A stretch of 64,000 bases of DNA from Manihot esculenta (taxonomy: Eukaryota; Streptophyta; Magnoliopsida; Malpighiales; Euphorbiaceae), in the NCBI RefSeq assembly GCF_001659605.2, contig NC_035176.2:20523890-20587889 (forward strand), written 5' to 3'. Below are positions 1-11,742 of the stretch, piece by piece; positions within the stretch are counted from its first letter, which is position 1, and every line of letters begins with the position of its first letter. A program made the position numbers and the translations under genes. The notes beneath the pieces were generated by a model. It had not been told where the DNA came from. It ran no database searches and saw only the letters and a list, made by a program, of their open reading frames with translations.

Positions 1-630
1 AATTGAATCTTTGAGCTTGCCATGGTGAAAAATATATGACATTATTCATTAGAGAGAATAATAAATTGAAAGATGTGTGAATAATGAAATATGACTTATT
101 TTAGCAATTGGTGTTGATTTGCCCAATTCATTGAGAAAGAAATTCCGCAAAGGCAGAGACTTCAAAACACATAAATTGAAAACTATTCCAATGGTCAAAA
201 GACTATTAACAGAGCTAGTAGCCACTTGGACAGGTGACCAACTGAGTATCTGGGGGTGAGTAACACAAATACGTACCTTCACGTCAAAAGGTTGGTGACT
301 TTTTCAAGCAAGAATAAAGTGCAAAAGGCTGAATAAATTGCTTCAAGTAAGGGCACATCACTCCGAAAGTTAGGAAAAGTCTTAACTGAACAAGAACATG
401 TGCATGTATAATCTCTCTCTTGAGGAAAACAAATACTAGCCATGGTAGGTAAAGGGAGACAAGGAAAGAAGGAGAGTAACCTTGGTGCATACACTCTTCA
501 CTGCAACGCTTCAAAATAGGGGTCTAGGGTAAGAGCTTAAGTGAAAATAAAGGATCAAGTAGCAAAGAGAGCTTGTTTGACTAAGTTTATTTGCTTGAGG
601 ACAAGCAAAAGGCTAGGTGTGGGGGGTATT
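1..630 (+). mobile_element. 3' internal non-coding end of Athila-like Gypsy element A
   Basis: This stretch has no credible coding frame. It resembles the reverse complement of the non-coding 3' region of element D, around 30303-30878 and 33157-33230. It ends in a G-rich polypurine tract (about 616-626) directly before an LTR starting TGATCAG, which is how the internal region of a plus-strand LTR element meets its 3' LTR. The coding part of A would lie left of the window. Confidence 0.75.
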
Positions 631-2010
631 TGATCAGTCCAAATTTAGACCATTTTATTATGTTGTTATTAATGTTAATTTACACTTTTTTTGCCTAGTT
701 TTGTGGTTTTGATCTTATTTTACAGAAAATGGTATAAAAAGGTAATTTGGAAAAAATGCTCTTAAACTGCCTAAAATAGGACAAGGAGAACAAGCATGCT
801 TGCACAAGCCAAGTTGTAGCTGAAGAGGAGCTAAATAAGGAAAGTACATTCAACCAAGTAATTTGAAAGTTAAATTTCAAATCTTCAAGAGCATTCAAAA
901 TTCAAAATTCAAAATTCAGCTTATTCAAGAAGCCAAACCTCAAGAAGATGCACTTTCCTCTCAAGCATTCAAAATTCAAAATTCAAAAGAGGACATTCAA
1001 AATTTGAAATTCAAGAGAAGGCTCCACCTCACAAGAAAACTTAGGGCAATACTTTCAGCCTATAAAAGCTTCAAGTGCCACACGCCTCACCTCTTCCTCT
1101 CTTCTCCAAGATTCGGCCGAATCACTCCTTCCTCTCCAAGCTGCCGGCCACCTCTCTTCTCCATCTCTTTCTTTTATTTTTTTGGTTTTGTTTCAGCCAT
1201 GAGTGGCTGAAACCCTTTTTTTCTAGTTGAAGATTAGGTGAAACTTTGGTTGTTTTATGGATTGGGAGATCTAGACATACATTATTTATCTTTTGTTTTT
1301 CAATATTTATGCAATTTCATGCTTAATTTCAGTGTTGCTTTGTGGTTTAGATCAATAGGGCCAATTGATTCTTGATTGCAAGGTAATAATTTGTTAATTT
1401 GGATAGTTTTAAGTTCGTAATTGCTTGAATTATTCAAACACAAGTAACTCTTGGTATAAAAACTAAGGAAATTGCATGATTTAGTAATATCACCATGCGT
1501 TTGGGTAGCTAGAATTAGGTCTCTCTATTTCTTAATGCAATTGACAGTTGTTAGATGCCAAAGGCCCAAGGACATTCCTTGGCAACTTGTTGATTAGTAA
1601 TTAAGTAGAGGACGTTCCTTAATTGATTTATGCTTAAGTAGGGATACGGTGGTGAGAAGCGTCTTCTATTTCCATAACTAATTTATTGAATCAAATAAAG
1701 GAACCTAAGTATCAATGATCAATCCCAACAACTGAAGTGGATCTAATTTTTCAACTAGAGCTTTTCTTATTATTGAATTTCTTTACTTTAATTATTTGCT
1801 TTACTTTATTGCTTTCAATATTAGTTTAATTCAATCAATCTCAAAACCCTCCTTTTTATTTTACTTTCAGTTTATTTTCTTGGTCTTGATAAGGAAAATA
1901 GGTAAGTATCAATTTCCTGTGGATTCGATCCTTTTGCCACTATCTACAGTTGTAAAATTATTGATAACAAAAAAGGTTATTTTTGACCGGCTTCGACAAC
2001 TGCACAGTCA
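631..2010 (+). repeat. 3' LTR of Athila-like element A
   Basis: The LTR starts TGATCAGTCC and ends GCACAGTCA, so it has TG...CA termini, and is 1380 bp long. It is similar along its length, in reverse complement, to the LTRs at 3188-4731, 14708-16060 and 28566-30302. At 2011 the sequence changes to the protease region of element B on the minus strand, so A was inserted into B. Its target duplication cannot be tested because A's left end is outside the window. Confidence 0.85.
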
Positions 2011-2342
2011 GTAGTGTTGCTATTGTATTCCTCCATATCAATCACATAGAAGTCTGCTGGAAAGACAAGTTGATCTTCTTGTACTAGAATATCTTCTAGA
2101 ACTGCTTTTGGATATACTACAGATCTGTTAGCTAATTGAATGACCACTCTAGTGTCTTTAAGTGTACCTACATTCAAAGAATTATAAATAGAAAGAGGCA
2201 TAACATTAATTGATGCACCTAAGTCACACATGGCCTTTTTGATGCCCACATTGCCAATTTTGCAAGAGACAGCAAACATCCCTCTATCTTTGCACTTGGC
2301 TGGGAGTTTTCTCCTTGTAACAGCTGTTGTAACTTCTCCCAC
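2011..2342 (-). pseudogene. Aspartic protease fragment of element B
   Basis: The minus-strand frame reads KAMCDLGASINVMPLSIY, the retropepsin active site of Athila-type elements (D-L-G-A in place of D-S/T-G-A), followed by a typical protease body (TRVVIQLANRSVVYP). The fragment is cut at 2011 by element A's LTR, so RT is absent here. It aligns in layout with the protease of element D at 35683-36333. It belongs to the same polyprotein as the gag piece to its right and is not functional. Confidence 0.8.
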
Positions 2343-3182
2343 ACTTACCTTTTCTTTCTCAGTAAGCTTTCTTCAGTTAGTGCACAGCTCTTTCAAGAAT
2401 TTTGCATACTTGGGAATTTGTTTCACAGCGTCAAGCCACGGTATGTTGATCTCCACTTTTCTAAAGGTTTCAAGGATCTCTCTTTCTTCTTTTTCTTTTT
2501 GTGTTTTTTCAAACCTTTTTGGAAAGGAAGATGGAATCTTGAATGTTGCTTGTCGGTCTGCCTTTTACTGGTGTACTGGTTATGTTTGACCATTTTGTTT
2601 GGACAAACAATTTTCTGGCTGTTTTTCTTCAACAGCATGTCCTTGCACTTGTGGACTTCCATCATCAGCCTTGAAATCCTGAAGCTCTTTTCCACTTCTT
2701 AACATGATAGCACTTACATTTTGCTTGGGATTAGCCTCGGTTTGGGAAGGTAACTTCCCTTGAGATTCAAGCTTGCTCACTGAGGTGGCTATTTAACCCA
2801 TTTGCTATTGGAGGCTTTAGATAGAATTTGCCAATGACTTTACCATCTCCTCAAGGTGCATGTCAGGCCTTTGAGGTGCTGCTTGGGCTGGATTTCTTTG
2901 ATAGTTTTCGTAGTTGTTAGCCCTAGCATAGCTGAAGCTCAGATGGTCTCTCCAACTTGAATTGTAGGTGTTAGAGTAGGGATCATGTCTTGGCTGGCCA
3001 TTGAATCCTCCAATTGCATTTACTTGCAAGTCATCCTCTTGAAGTGTAGGACATTCATCAGTTGGGTGTCCTACATGTGCTCATATCCCACATGGTCTAA
3101 TTTGCTGGAGTTGTTGAGCTTGTTCAGCTTGACCTATGACAAGACTTTTCACAGCAGAGGTTAGTTCAGAAATTTGAGAAAT
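2343..3182 (-). pseudogene. C-terminal gag region of element B
   Basis: Minus-strand gag reading with several stops. A zinc knuckle of the CX2CX4HX4C kind lies near 3060-3100 (GHPTDECP is readable), but the codon of its second Cys reads as a TGA stop. Downstream are the Gln/Asn-rich linker and the MLRSGKEL segment seen in Athila-like gag. Frame breaks separate blocks at about 2817-3029 and 2580-2780. The fragment ends at 3182/3187, where a solo LTR is inserted. Confidence 0.7.
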
Positions 3183-3187
3183 GAGAG

Positions 3188-4731
3188 TGACTCGCGGTTG
3201 TCGAAGCCGGTCAAAAATAACCTTTCTGGTTATCAACAATATTACTATTGCAGATAGTGGTAAAGGATCGAATCCACAGAGAATTGAAAACTTACCTATC
3301 TTCCTTATCAAAACCAAGAGAATTAACTGAAACAAAAATTAAACTGAAAGCAAATAAACTGAAAGTAAAATGGGGGGGAGTTTTGAGATTGATTCAATTA
3401 ACTGAAAGCAATAAAAGAAAACGAATAATAAAAATAAAAGAAATCAATAATGAGAAAGCTCTAGTTGAAGAATCGAATTCACTTCAGTTGTTGAGATTGA
3501 TCATTGAAACTTATGTTTTTTTTATTGATTCAATAGATTAGTTATGGAGATGGAAAACGCTTCTCACCACCATGTCTCTCCTTAATTATAAACCAATTAG
3601 GGAACGTCCTCTAATTAATCACTAATCAACAAGTTGCCAAGGAATGTCCTTGGGCCTTAGGCATCAAAGCAACTGCTAATTGCATTAAGAGATAAAGAGA
3701 GCCAATCCTAGCTACACAACGCATGAGATGTTGCTACATCATATAATTTCCTTAGTTTTTACTCCAAGTGTTCTTATGTTTGAACAATTCAAGCAATTAC
3801 GGACTTAAAATTATCCAAACTAACAATATATTACCTTGCAATCAAGAATCAACTGGCCACATTGATTAAAATAACAAAGCAATAATGGAATCAAGCATGA
3901 AATTGTATGAATATTGAATAAACCAAAGACAAACAATGTATGTTCAGATCTCACAATCCATAAAACAACTAAAGTTTCAACCAATCTTCAACTAGAATAA
4001 AAGGTTTCAGCCACTCATGGTTGAAACAAAACAAGAAAATAAAGAAAGGAAGAAGAAGAGATGGTGCCACTTGCAATCCCGTAGGTGTGTCCAATGGAGA
4101 GTAAAAAAAGCATGGGGAGGTTCCTTATGTGTCTTTTTATAGTTGAAAGTGTTGCCCTAGGTCCTTACTTGCTACCCAAGAGGCTGCTTGCTGTCCAAGT
4201 TGTGTCTGAAAAGGAAAGTAGCACGTTGCAAGGCTCTCAGAAGGAAGGAGGCATGCGGATTGGCTCTCAGAAGGTAAGAGGCACGCGGTAAGTTTGTGCA
4301 GAATGAAAGAGATGTTGTCCAAACTTTTCTTTTTAGGTGCAGCCTTCGTTTGAATTTCAAATCTTGAATGCTGAATGCAGGAGAGGCAAGTGCGTCTTCT
4401 TGGGATCTTGCTTCCTAAATAGGAGTTGACTGTTGAGGTGTCTGCACATCTTTGAACAAGGAAAGAAAGATCTGCAATTTGAATTTCAAATAATCTGCTG
4501 ACTGTGCTTTCCTTATCTATTTTTGCTTCTGCACTTTTCTTATTTGAAAACTTTCCTTATTTGACACTTTTCATATTTGGCACTTTTTGGCAATTTTATG
4601 AGCATTTTCACCATATTGTCTCTCTACACCTATCTTCTACAAAATAAGATCAAAATCACAAAATTAGGCAGAAAAGGTGTAAATAAACATCAATAATATC
4701 ATGATAAAATGGTCTAAATTATGCTCTATCA
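3188..4731 (-). repeat. Solo Athila-like LTR with target duplication GAGAG
   Basis: On the plus strand it begins TGACTCGCGG and ends GCTCTATCA. It is 1544 bp, flanked by the direct 5-bp repeat GAGAG at 3183-3187 and 4732-4736. The sequence matches the 3' LTR of element D (28566-30302). Gag of element B continues on either side. Exact termini and target repeats with no internal region are the signature of LTR-LTR recombination leaving a solo LTR. Confidence 0.92.
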
Positions 4732-5209
4732 GAGAGCATATGTACTTACCTCATTGACTCTTCTTGGTAGTTGTCTTTCATCTCTATATTATCTAGATGC
4801 TGCTGCAAGTGTTGAAATCAACTCTCTGATTGCTTGAGGTGTTCTATCTTCAATTTAACCTCCACATGCTACATCAATGAATTTCCTTTCGGATGGTAGC
4901 AAACCTCCATAGAAGAATTCTATGAGTGATTTATCTGAAATGTCATGTTGAGGACAGCTTGTGCACAATCTCTTAAATCTTTTCCAATACTCATACAAGT
5001 CCTCAGTCTCTTTTTGCTTAATGCCACTTATCTCTCTTCTTATGCCTATGGCTTTAGAAGTTGGGAAATATTTATTCAGAAAAGCTCTAACTATACCATC
5101 CCAAGAAGTGATCGATCCGGGTGGTAGGTAAAATAACCAATCTTTGGCATAATCATCAAGTGAGAATGGGAATGCTCTCAGTTTCACATGCTCTTCAGAT
5201 ATGCCTTGT
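4732..5209 (-). pseudogene. Central gag (capsid-like) fragment of element B
   Basis: A long open minus-strand frame (about 4858-5209) includes KLRAFPFSL, AKDWLFYLPPGSI and EYWKRFKRLCTSCP, the conserved retrotransposon gag core of Athila-like elements. The piece joins the N-terminal gag at 14038-14656: the last residues there (CSSMRPQ) continue here with GISEEHVKL. The 8.8-kb insertion at 5210-14037 therefore sits inside one gag frame. To the left it runs up to the solo LTR. Confidence 0.85.
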
Positions 5210-5779
5210 TGTAATACCCGTCTAGAGTCCGGCATCAGAATTCTACTTTCCAGTGGAGTCCGGGATGTCGGAAGTCTCTAGAAGGGTGAGATTTATGTTT
5301 TTCTATAATGTTTTGCTATGTTTATCAAGTTTTATGCATAAGGAAATGAGTTTTTGAGTGAAATGAACAAAGGCAGAAAAGCCAGGTTCGGCCGCCGAAG
5401 TTGAGGTTCGGCCGCCGAACATGCATGGCTTTCGGTTTCACGTGTGGCCGCCGAAGGTGGTCTGGCCAGCCACCTATAAATGGCCCTCAATCGGTTGAAG
5501 CGGTAAGAACACCGTTTCTTTTGTCTTCTGAGGTGAGATCCTGCCCTTTGTGAGTCTTTCTTCATGTTGTCATTAAATCATGCACAGATTTGATTAGTTT
5601 TCATGATTATTTGAAGGTTTTAAGTTAAAATCTCAAAGTTGTGAAGTTTGGAGAGTTTGAAGGAAAGTTGCTCCAAAACTCCACGTTAGGATCGTTCGTC
5701 TTCTTGGTTTCAAGAGGTAAGTGAAGATCCTGAGCTTGTTTTTATGTTTTCTGAAGGTTTTATGGGGTTTATGGAGAGA
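5210..5779 (+). repeat. 5' (U3) portion of a Tekay-type LTR
   Basis: It starts TGTAATACCCGTCTAGAG, matching the solo LTR start at 30879, and contains several TTCGGCCGCCGAA palindromes at about 5395-5455. The last ~100 bp (5680-5779) repeat, in inverse orientation, the end of the LTR block at 7192-8476. It breaks off at the motif gagaga, where integrase sequence begins. The rest of the LTR is missing here. Confidence 0.85.
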
Positions 5780-6566
5780 TATTGGAGGCCAGCCATGAAG
5801 AAAGACGTGGCGTAGTTTGTGACAGCCTGTGAGGTCTGCCAGAGGGTGAAACTAGAGCATCAGAAACCAGCCGGAATGCTTAACCCATTGCCGATTCCAG
5901 AGTGGAAATGGGAGAACATAGCCATGGATTTTGTAGTGGGTTTACCAGCAGCGTCCAACAGGATAGACTCTATATGGGTGATTATGGACAGACTCACGAA
6001 ATCTGCTCATTTTCTTCCAGTTCGGAGTACCTATTCTGTGGATAAGTTGGCACAGGTCTATCTGGATGAGATAGTGAGATTACATGGTGTTCCAGTGTCG
6101 ATAGTCTCAGATAGAGGACCTCAGTTTACCTCTAGATTTTGGCGAAGTCTGCAGAGTGCGATGGGCACGAGACTAGATTTTAGCACTGCTTTCCACCCAC
6201 AGACTGATGGACAGTCAGAGAGGACCATCCAGACCATAGAGGATATGCTTCGACTGTGTGTAATAGACTTTGGCGGTTCTTGGAGGCAGCATTTACCTTT
6301 GGTGGAGTTTACCTACAATAACAGCCATCATGCTAGCATAGGGATGGCTCCGTATGAAGCTTTGTATGGGAGGAAGTGCAGATCCCCTGTTTGCTGGGAA
6401 GAGATAGGAGAGAAGGCTCTTGCAGGGCCAGAGTTAGTAGAGATGACCAGTAGAGTGGTGCCCTTGATCAGAGATAGAATCAGGACAGCTCAGAGTAGAT
6501 AGAAAAGTTATGCAGACGTTCGCAGGAAGCAGTTAGAGTTTCAGGAGGGTAGTATGGTATTGCTGA
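5780..6566 (+). pseudogene. Integrase C-terminal part, Tekay-like, plus strand
   Basis: The readable frame carries the second half of the HHCC zinc finger (CEVCQRVK), the first catalytic Asp in NIAMDFVVGLP, the second in IVSDRGPQF and the catalytic Glu in GQSERTIQT, so the DDE core is complete. In-frame stops occur near 5815 (before the zinc-finger cysteines) and at 6500 (after the core). The frame ends at about 6566, where sequence switches to the opposite strand. The N-terminal half of integrase lies in the adjacent minus-strand block. In an intact element the two halves would be contiguous, so a strand inversion breaks the domain here. Confidence 0.9.
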
Positions 6567-7191
6567 ACATCTTGGTGGCTCCTGGGTGAACACTATACTT
6601 TGCACTATGAGCTTCCCTCATAATGTCTTCCTTCACACTGCCACGATCTGGTACACAAAGTCGACTCCCATAACGAAGGATCCCTTTGCTGTCAAATCTG
6701 AACTCTGCACTGTTGCCTGACTGAACAGTCCTGGCAATTTTCATCAACTCAGGGTCCTCATGCTGTCTCTGAGCTATCTGCTCTAGAAACAAAGGTGTCA
6801 CTCTCATCTGTGCTATCAACGCACCTGTACCAGACAACTCTAGCTGTAATTCCTCTTCTAAGAGCTTGTAAAGCTCCATCACAACTGGTCTCCGCTCTGC
6901 TGCTATATGGGATAAACTGCCTAGTGACTTCCGGCTTAGGGCGTCTGCCACAACATTCGCCTTACCCAAATGGTACTGGATCTTACAATCATAATCACTG
7001 AGCAATTCTACCCATCTTCTCTGCCTCAAATCCAGCTCTCTCTGACTCAAGATGTACTGTAAACTCTTGTGATCAGTGAAGATCTCGCATTTAACCCCGT
7101 AGAGGTAATGCCGCCACATCTTAAGTGCAAAGATAACTGTTGCCATCTCTAGGTCATGGGTAGGGTAATTCAACTCGTGCTTCTTCAACTG
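6566..7191 (-). pseudogene. RNase H and N-terminal integrase fragment, Tekay-like
   Basis: The minus-strand frame begins [15 protein letters not shown] and carries the RNase H core ([24 protein letters not shown]), a linker, and the first integrase zinc-finger portion (SVHPGATKM), then breaks off. The missing continuation (WRPAMKKDV...) is in the plus-strand block next to it. The upstream partner, RT, is separated from it by 1.3 kb of LTR sequence (7192-8476), although RT and RNase H should be continuous. Confidence 0.88.
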
Positions 7192-8476
7192 TCATCTCAT
7201 GGAATGCGTCATAACACAGACAATTCACATCAAGAGTAAACCTGTCACCACATAGTCCCAGTAACTCTGTGTCAGGGCGTAGAATCGAGTACCTGGTCTT
7301 CCTGTCATATATGTATATGTGTATATAACACCTCTGTACTTACCATTGCCAGGGCGTAGTCAAAGGCTCCTGGTCTTTACTATAACTGTCAGGGCGTAGT
7401 CAAAGGCTCCTGGTCTTTACTATACCTGCCAGGGCGTAGTCAAAGGCTCCTGGACTTCCTGTCTGAGACTATTGGATCATTCAGCATTCACCCACATCAA
7501 CAATAACTATGCAATGCAACATATTCGTGGATAGTAATGCAATCAACCTATTGTATAATCATGATGCATGAGATATGCTAAAACATGCCATTGGTCAATT
7601 AAAAGAGTTAAGTTTAGTTTCACTCACCTCTGGCTATCTGGACTGACTAAGTCTTCAGGCTCTGTACACTCTGGAGCAGTACTCACTGCTGCTCTCTCTG
7701 GTTCCTCTGGTCTGTACCTATACAGATAGACGCAAATGAAGGACCAAACTAGCTTATGAACAACTCTATTAAACTCCCCAAGAATCCCCTTAAACTCACT
7801 CTAATATCCATGCAAAGCATGCAAAGGAAAGCTGGACAGAACACTTTCGGCGGCAGGTTCGGCGGTCGAAAGTCCTCTCCAGAGACGAAACTCAAGCACC
7901 TTCGGCGGCCGAACTTCCACTTTCGGCTGCCGAACCCTTTCGGGGGCAAGTTTCGGAGGCCAAAAGGCACTCTAGAGACGAAAGTCTCTAACCTTCGGCG
8001 GCACCTTCGGCAGCACCTTCGGCGGCCGAACTTCCTCCAGAGCCGAAAGTCCAAAAGCTCGGGGGCAAGTTTGGGCAGCCGAAGCCACCTCCTCACACCT
8101 CGTCAGGGGTTCGGCGGCCGAATGTACCTTCGGCAGCCGAACCTGAGTTCATCAGCAGGGCAGAAACTTGCCCTGCCTCTCACCAAAAGCACCAAACTCC
8201 TCTCCAACTGCACACCACACTTCCTCAACTTGCATACACTCATGTATATGCTCAAAGGGGTCAAACACTACCTAAAAACCCCAAACACACAACACAAACA
8301 ACACAGAAACAAGCTTTATGCACAAAATCATCAAAACCTTACAAATAACCCTATTCATGCAACTCTCTCCATAAACCCTATAAAACCTTCAGAAAACATA
8401 AAAACAAGCTCAGGATCTTCACTTACCTCTTGAAACCAAGAAGACGAACGATCCTAACGTGGAGTTTTGGAGCAAC
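7192..8476 (-). repeat. Middle portion of a Tekay-type LTR inserted between RT and RNase H
   Basis: It is similar in organisation to the solo LTR at 21710-24079: a GAATGCGTCATA start, three ~41-bp tandem repeats containing AGGGCGTAGTCAAAGGC (about 7350-7455), then a dense cluster of TTCGGCGGCCGAA palindromes (7845-8145). Its right end (8370-8476) is the inverse of 5680-5779. It breaks directly into RT coding sequence at 8477. Bases 7458-8246 recur at 12804-13596. Confidence 0.85.
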
Positions 8477-10264
8477 CCTATCACTCTGCATCAAAACACA
8501 GCCCAATCCCACTTGAGATGCATCACAGAACACTGTGAAATCCTCATTACTCACAGGCAGAGCTAGCACTGGTGCTGTGGTCAATCTCCGCTTGAGCTCC
8601 TCAAAGCTCTCCTCGCACTGGTCTAACCAGACAAACTTCTGGTTTTTCTGCGTCAGTTTGGTCATAGGAGCCGCTATCTTTGAGAAGTCCTGAACGAACC
8701 TCCTGTAGTAACCTGCCAGTCCCAGAAAGCTTTTAATCTCAATCACTGTAGTGGATCTGGGCCAGTTAGCTACAGCCTCTATCTTCTTGGGATCTACCTC
8801 AATACCTTCTGCTGATACCACATGTCCCAAGAAGGAAATGCTCCTCAACCAAAACTCACACTTTGAGAACTTGGCATACAAACCATGCTCTCTCAGTGTC
8901 TGCAGAACTATCCTCAGATGCTGGGCATGCTCCTCTGCATCTCTGGAATACACTAAAATATCATCGATGAAAACAATGACAAAGTGATCCAGAAACTCAC
9001 TCAAAACTCTGTTCATGAGATCCATGAATGCTACAGGGGCATTAGTCAACCCGAACAGCATCACTAAGAACTCATAATGCCCATATCTGGTCCTGAAAGC
9101 TGTCTTAGGCACATCTGCCTCTCTGACTCTCAACTGATGATACCCGGATCTCAGATCTATTTTAGAGAAACAACCTGCTCCGGCTAGCTGGTCAAATAGA
9201 TCATCAATCTGAGGTAGAGGATACCTATTCTTGGTAGTGACCTTATTCAACTGTCTGTAGTCAATACAAAGTCTGAGGGATCCATCCTTCTTTCTGACAA
9301 AGAGCACTGGAGCACCCCAAGGTGAGGTACTAGGGCGGATGAAACCCTTATCTACCAAGTCCTGCAACTGTTCTTTTAACTCCTTTAACTCTGCTGGCGC
9401 CATCCTGTAGGGAGGAATAGAGATAGGTCTGGTACCAGGCAGCAATTCAATTTCAAACCCTATCTCCCTATCAGGTGGTAGTCCTGGCAAATCGCCTTGG
9501 AACACATCGAGAAACTCTCGGACTACTGGTACTGTGGCTGGTTCCCTAACCTGACTGTCTAGCTCTCTCACATGAGCTAGAAACCCCTGACAACCCCTCC
9601 TCAGCAAACGACGAGCCTGAAGGGCTGAAATCATACCTCTGGGTGTACCTCTCCTGTCTCCTCTGAAGACACACTCTAACCCATCCTGGTCTCTGAGACT
9701 CACTAGCTTCTCTCTATAGTCCAAAGTAGCACTATATGTAGATAACCAATCCATCCCTAGAATTACATCAAAATCCGTCAAATCTAGAACCACAAGGTCA
9801 GCTGGAAGGTATCTACCCTCTATAAACACTAGACTGAAACGACAGACTGACACTGCCACTGATGGGTCACACTTAGGTCCACTGACCCATAGAGGATACT
9901 CTAACTCAGAACTAATCAAACTCAATCTCGCTATGGCTCTCGACGCAATAAAGGAATGAGAAGCACCGAGGTCCATCAAATTATACACATCTGAACACCC
10001 AATGATGAGATTACCTGACACCACTGTGTTCGACGTGTTAGCCTCCTCCTGTGTCACAGTGAAAATCCATGCTGGGGCTACCGGATTTCCACCTCGGGAA
10101 CCTGCTGCTGAAGTAGAGGCTGCCCCTCTCCTTCTACCTCTGCCACTACTCTGAGGCATGGCTGGCGCTGCTGGCTGTACAACTGGCTGCACCACACTGC
10201 CTGAACTCATCTGCTTGGATGGTGCAAAAGTCACCTGAGGACAATCCCGAGCAATATGCCCTTC
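8477..10264 (-). pseudogene. Protease and reverse transcriptase of Tekay-like element
   Basis: A 603-codon minus-strand frame (10234-8423), whose final residues read into LTR sequence. Order: gag-pol linker rich in Gly/Arg/Ser; protease with [11 protein letters not shown] (DLG where DSG/DTG is expected, so the catalytic triplet looks damaged); [11 protein letters not shown] palm and fingers ([10 protein letters not shown]); catalytic FIDDILVYS; thumb and connection ([10 protein letters not shown]). RNase H is missing from this frame because an LTR fragment follows. Gag to the right is in the same frame and is separated only by one TAG codon. RT could be structurally complete, but the protease change and missing RNase H argue that it is dead. 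Confidence 0.9.
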
Positions 10265-11539
10265 CTATCCACATCTAAAACAAGCTATAAATCCCAACCG
10301 ACAAACTCCTCCATGTGGTTTTCCGCATCTTCTGCATACTGGAGCTGTGCCAGAGCTTGAGCCACTACCTATTCCCAGACCTGACTTCACTTTACTCCAG
10401 AACTTACTCTTTGTTCCTTTTGCTCTATCCCATCTCTTGCTGCCTGAAGTGCCTGAACTGGGGGCCTTAGAACCCGAAGCCTGTGCCTTTGATTGTTTCT
10501 GAATATTGGCACTAGCTTCCATTTTCCTGGCTGCGTCCACTATTGTGTGGAAACTCTCCTTTTCTGCTGGAAGAATCAAGGAAAAATACCTGGGATGCAG
10601 TCTCATAGTATATCTCCTTGCCTTTTTCTGATCAGTATCATAGGCTTGACCCACATACTGAAGCAAATCCAGGAACTTATCTGTGAATTCATCAACACTC
10701 ATCTCATCTGTCTGTCGCAACTGTTCAAACTCTATTACTTTCATCTCCCGAGAACTGTCAAGAAAAGCCCACCCTGCAAATTCATTGGCGAACTCTCCCC
10801 AAGACATACAAGTCATCCTAGGTTCCACATAATTCTTAAACCATTCTTTGGCTTTCTTGCATTTTAATGTGAAACCTGCCATCTCAATGGCCCGACTATC
10901 ATCAGCTCCCAATTCACTGGTGATCATCCTAACTGACCTGAGGTATTCAAATGGATCATCTCCCGTGTTGTATTTAGGAGCATCCAATTTCAAGTACTCC
11001 GTCATTTGCACTTTACCTCTAGATGAGCTAGGTTGATGTCTGTCAACAACAGGGGCTACTGGTTCTGGTGGTGGTACTGGTTCATTTGGCTCTAGGTGTG
11101 CTGCACTTGGATGGGTAGGGGAGGGTGGATACATAGGATATGGTGGATAGTAAGGAGGATAAGGCATATATGGCATGTAAGGAGGATATGGGACAAAACT
11201 AGAGTACTCCGACATACCTCCCATCGGATACTCTGGATAGCCAAAACCTGAGGTCTGAGCACCTCCCTGCGACTCTCCCATACCTTCCTCAAACCTGCCT
11301 ATACCCATGCTGTCACCTCTAGACTGATCAATCTCCATAGCTTCCCTCCTTTCCTCTGATCTTTCTCCCCTAGCTGTACCTCTTCTGCTCTCGTCTACAG
11401 ACCTTCTAGGGTCTATTGACGTACCTTCCCTGCTAGATCTCTGAGACCTTGCCCTCGGCAATGCAGGAGGACGAGCAGCTGTTCGCTCACTATCTGGTGG
11501 GACTTCAGTCAATCGAGCTGATCGACGAGTTCCTCTCAT
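10265..11539 (-). pseudogene. Gag of Tekay-like element
   Basis: A 424-codon minus-strand frame starting MRGTRRSARLTEV. It has an Arg/Ser/Glu-rich N-terminus, a Pro/Tyr-rich tract (PYPPYMPYMPYPPYYPPYP), the gag core (EWFKNYVEPRM, DEFTDKFLDLL, RRYTMRLHPRYF) and a basic Ser/Gly tail. It ends inside the zinc knuckle: CFRCG is followed by a TAG stop, then GHIARDC in the same frame, giving CX2CX4HX4C if the stop codes for an amino acid. CAG to TAG is a simple explanation. Gag and pol of this lineage are normally one frame, so this is probably a single inactivating mutation. The initiator-Met primer site and LTR lie about 200 bp upstream. Confidence 0.9.
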
Positions 11540-11742
11540 CTTTACTCTCTGGAAAACAACACAAAAGATAGCACTTTAGCACATAAACATCACATATCAA
11601 GAAGGCACATGCATAACTCATAGCATGAAACAGATAGGACTCAACACCCTATCCTAGTGGACATGATTTCCTATTGTGCTTGACCACTTCTAACCTCTAT
11701 GAGCCCGACACTATCTCTATAGGTCCGATCATGTGAACCTAG

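Noticed and set aside
863..1210. Open frame of 115 codons on the plus strand
   Set aside because: Lies inside an LTR; the start is built from repeated TTCAAAATTC segments and similar LTRs do not keep the frame.
7350..7455. Possible CRISPR-like array of ~40-bp repeats
   Set aside because: Repeats are adjacent without unique spacers and sit in a plant LTR.
7756..8433. 225-codon plus-strand frame rich in Arg/Gly/Pro
   Set aside because: It is a reading of the TTCGGCGGCCGAA palindrome repeats in an LTR; the frame exists only because the repeats lack stops, and the copy at 13117-13605 is shorter and shifted.
10255..10264. Programmed stop-codon read-through between gag and pol
   Set aside because: The TAG falls inside the zinc knuckle, which would remove its last ligands from the main product; this lineage normally has one continuous frame, so mutation is simpler.
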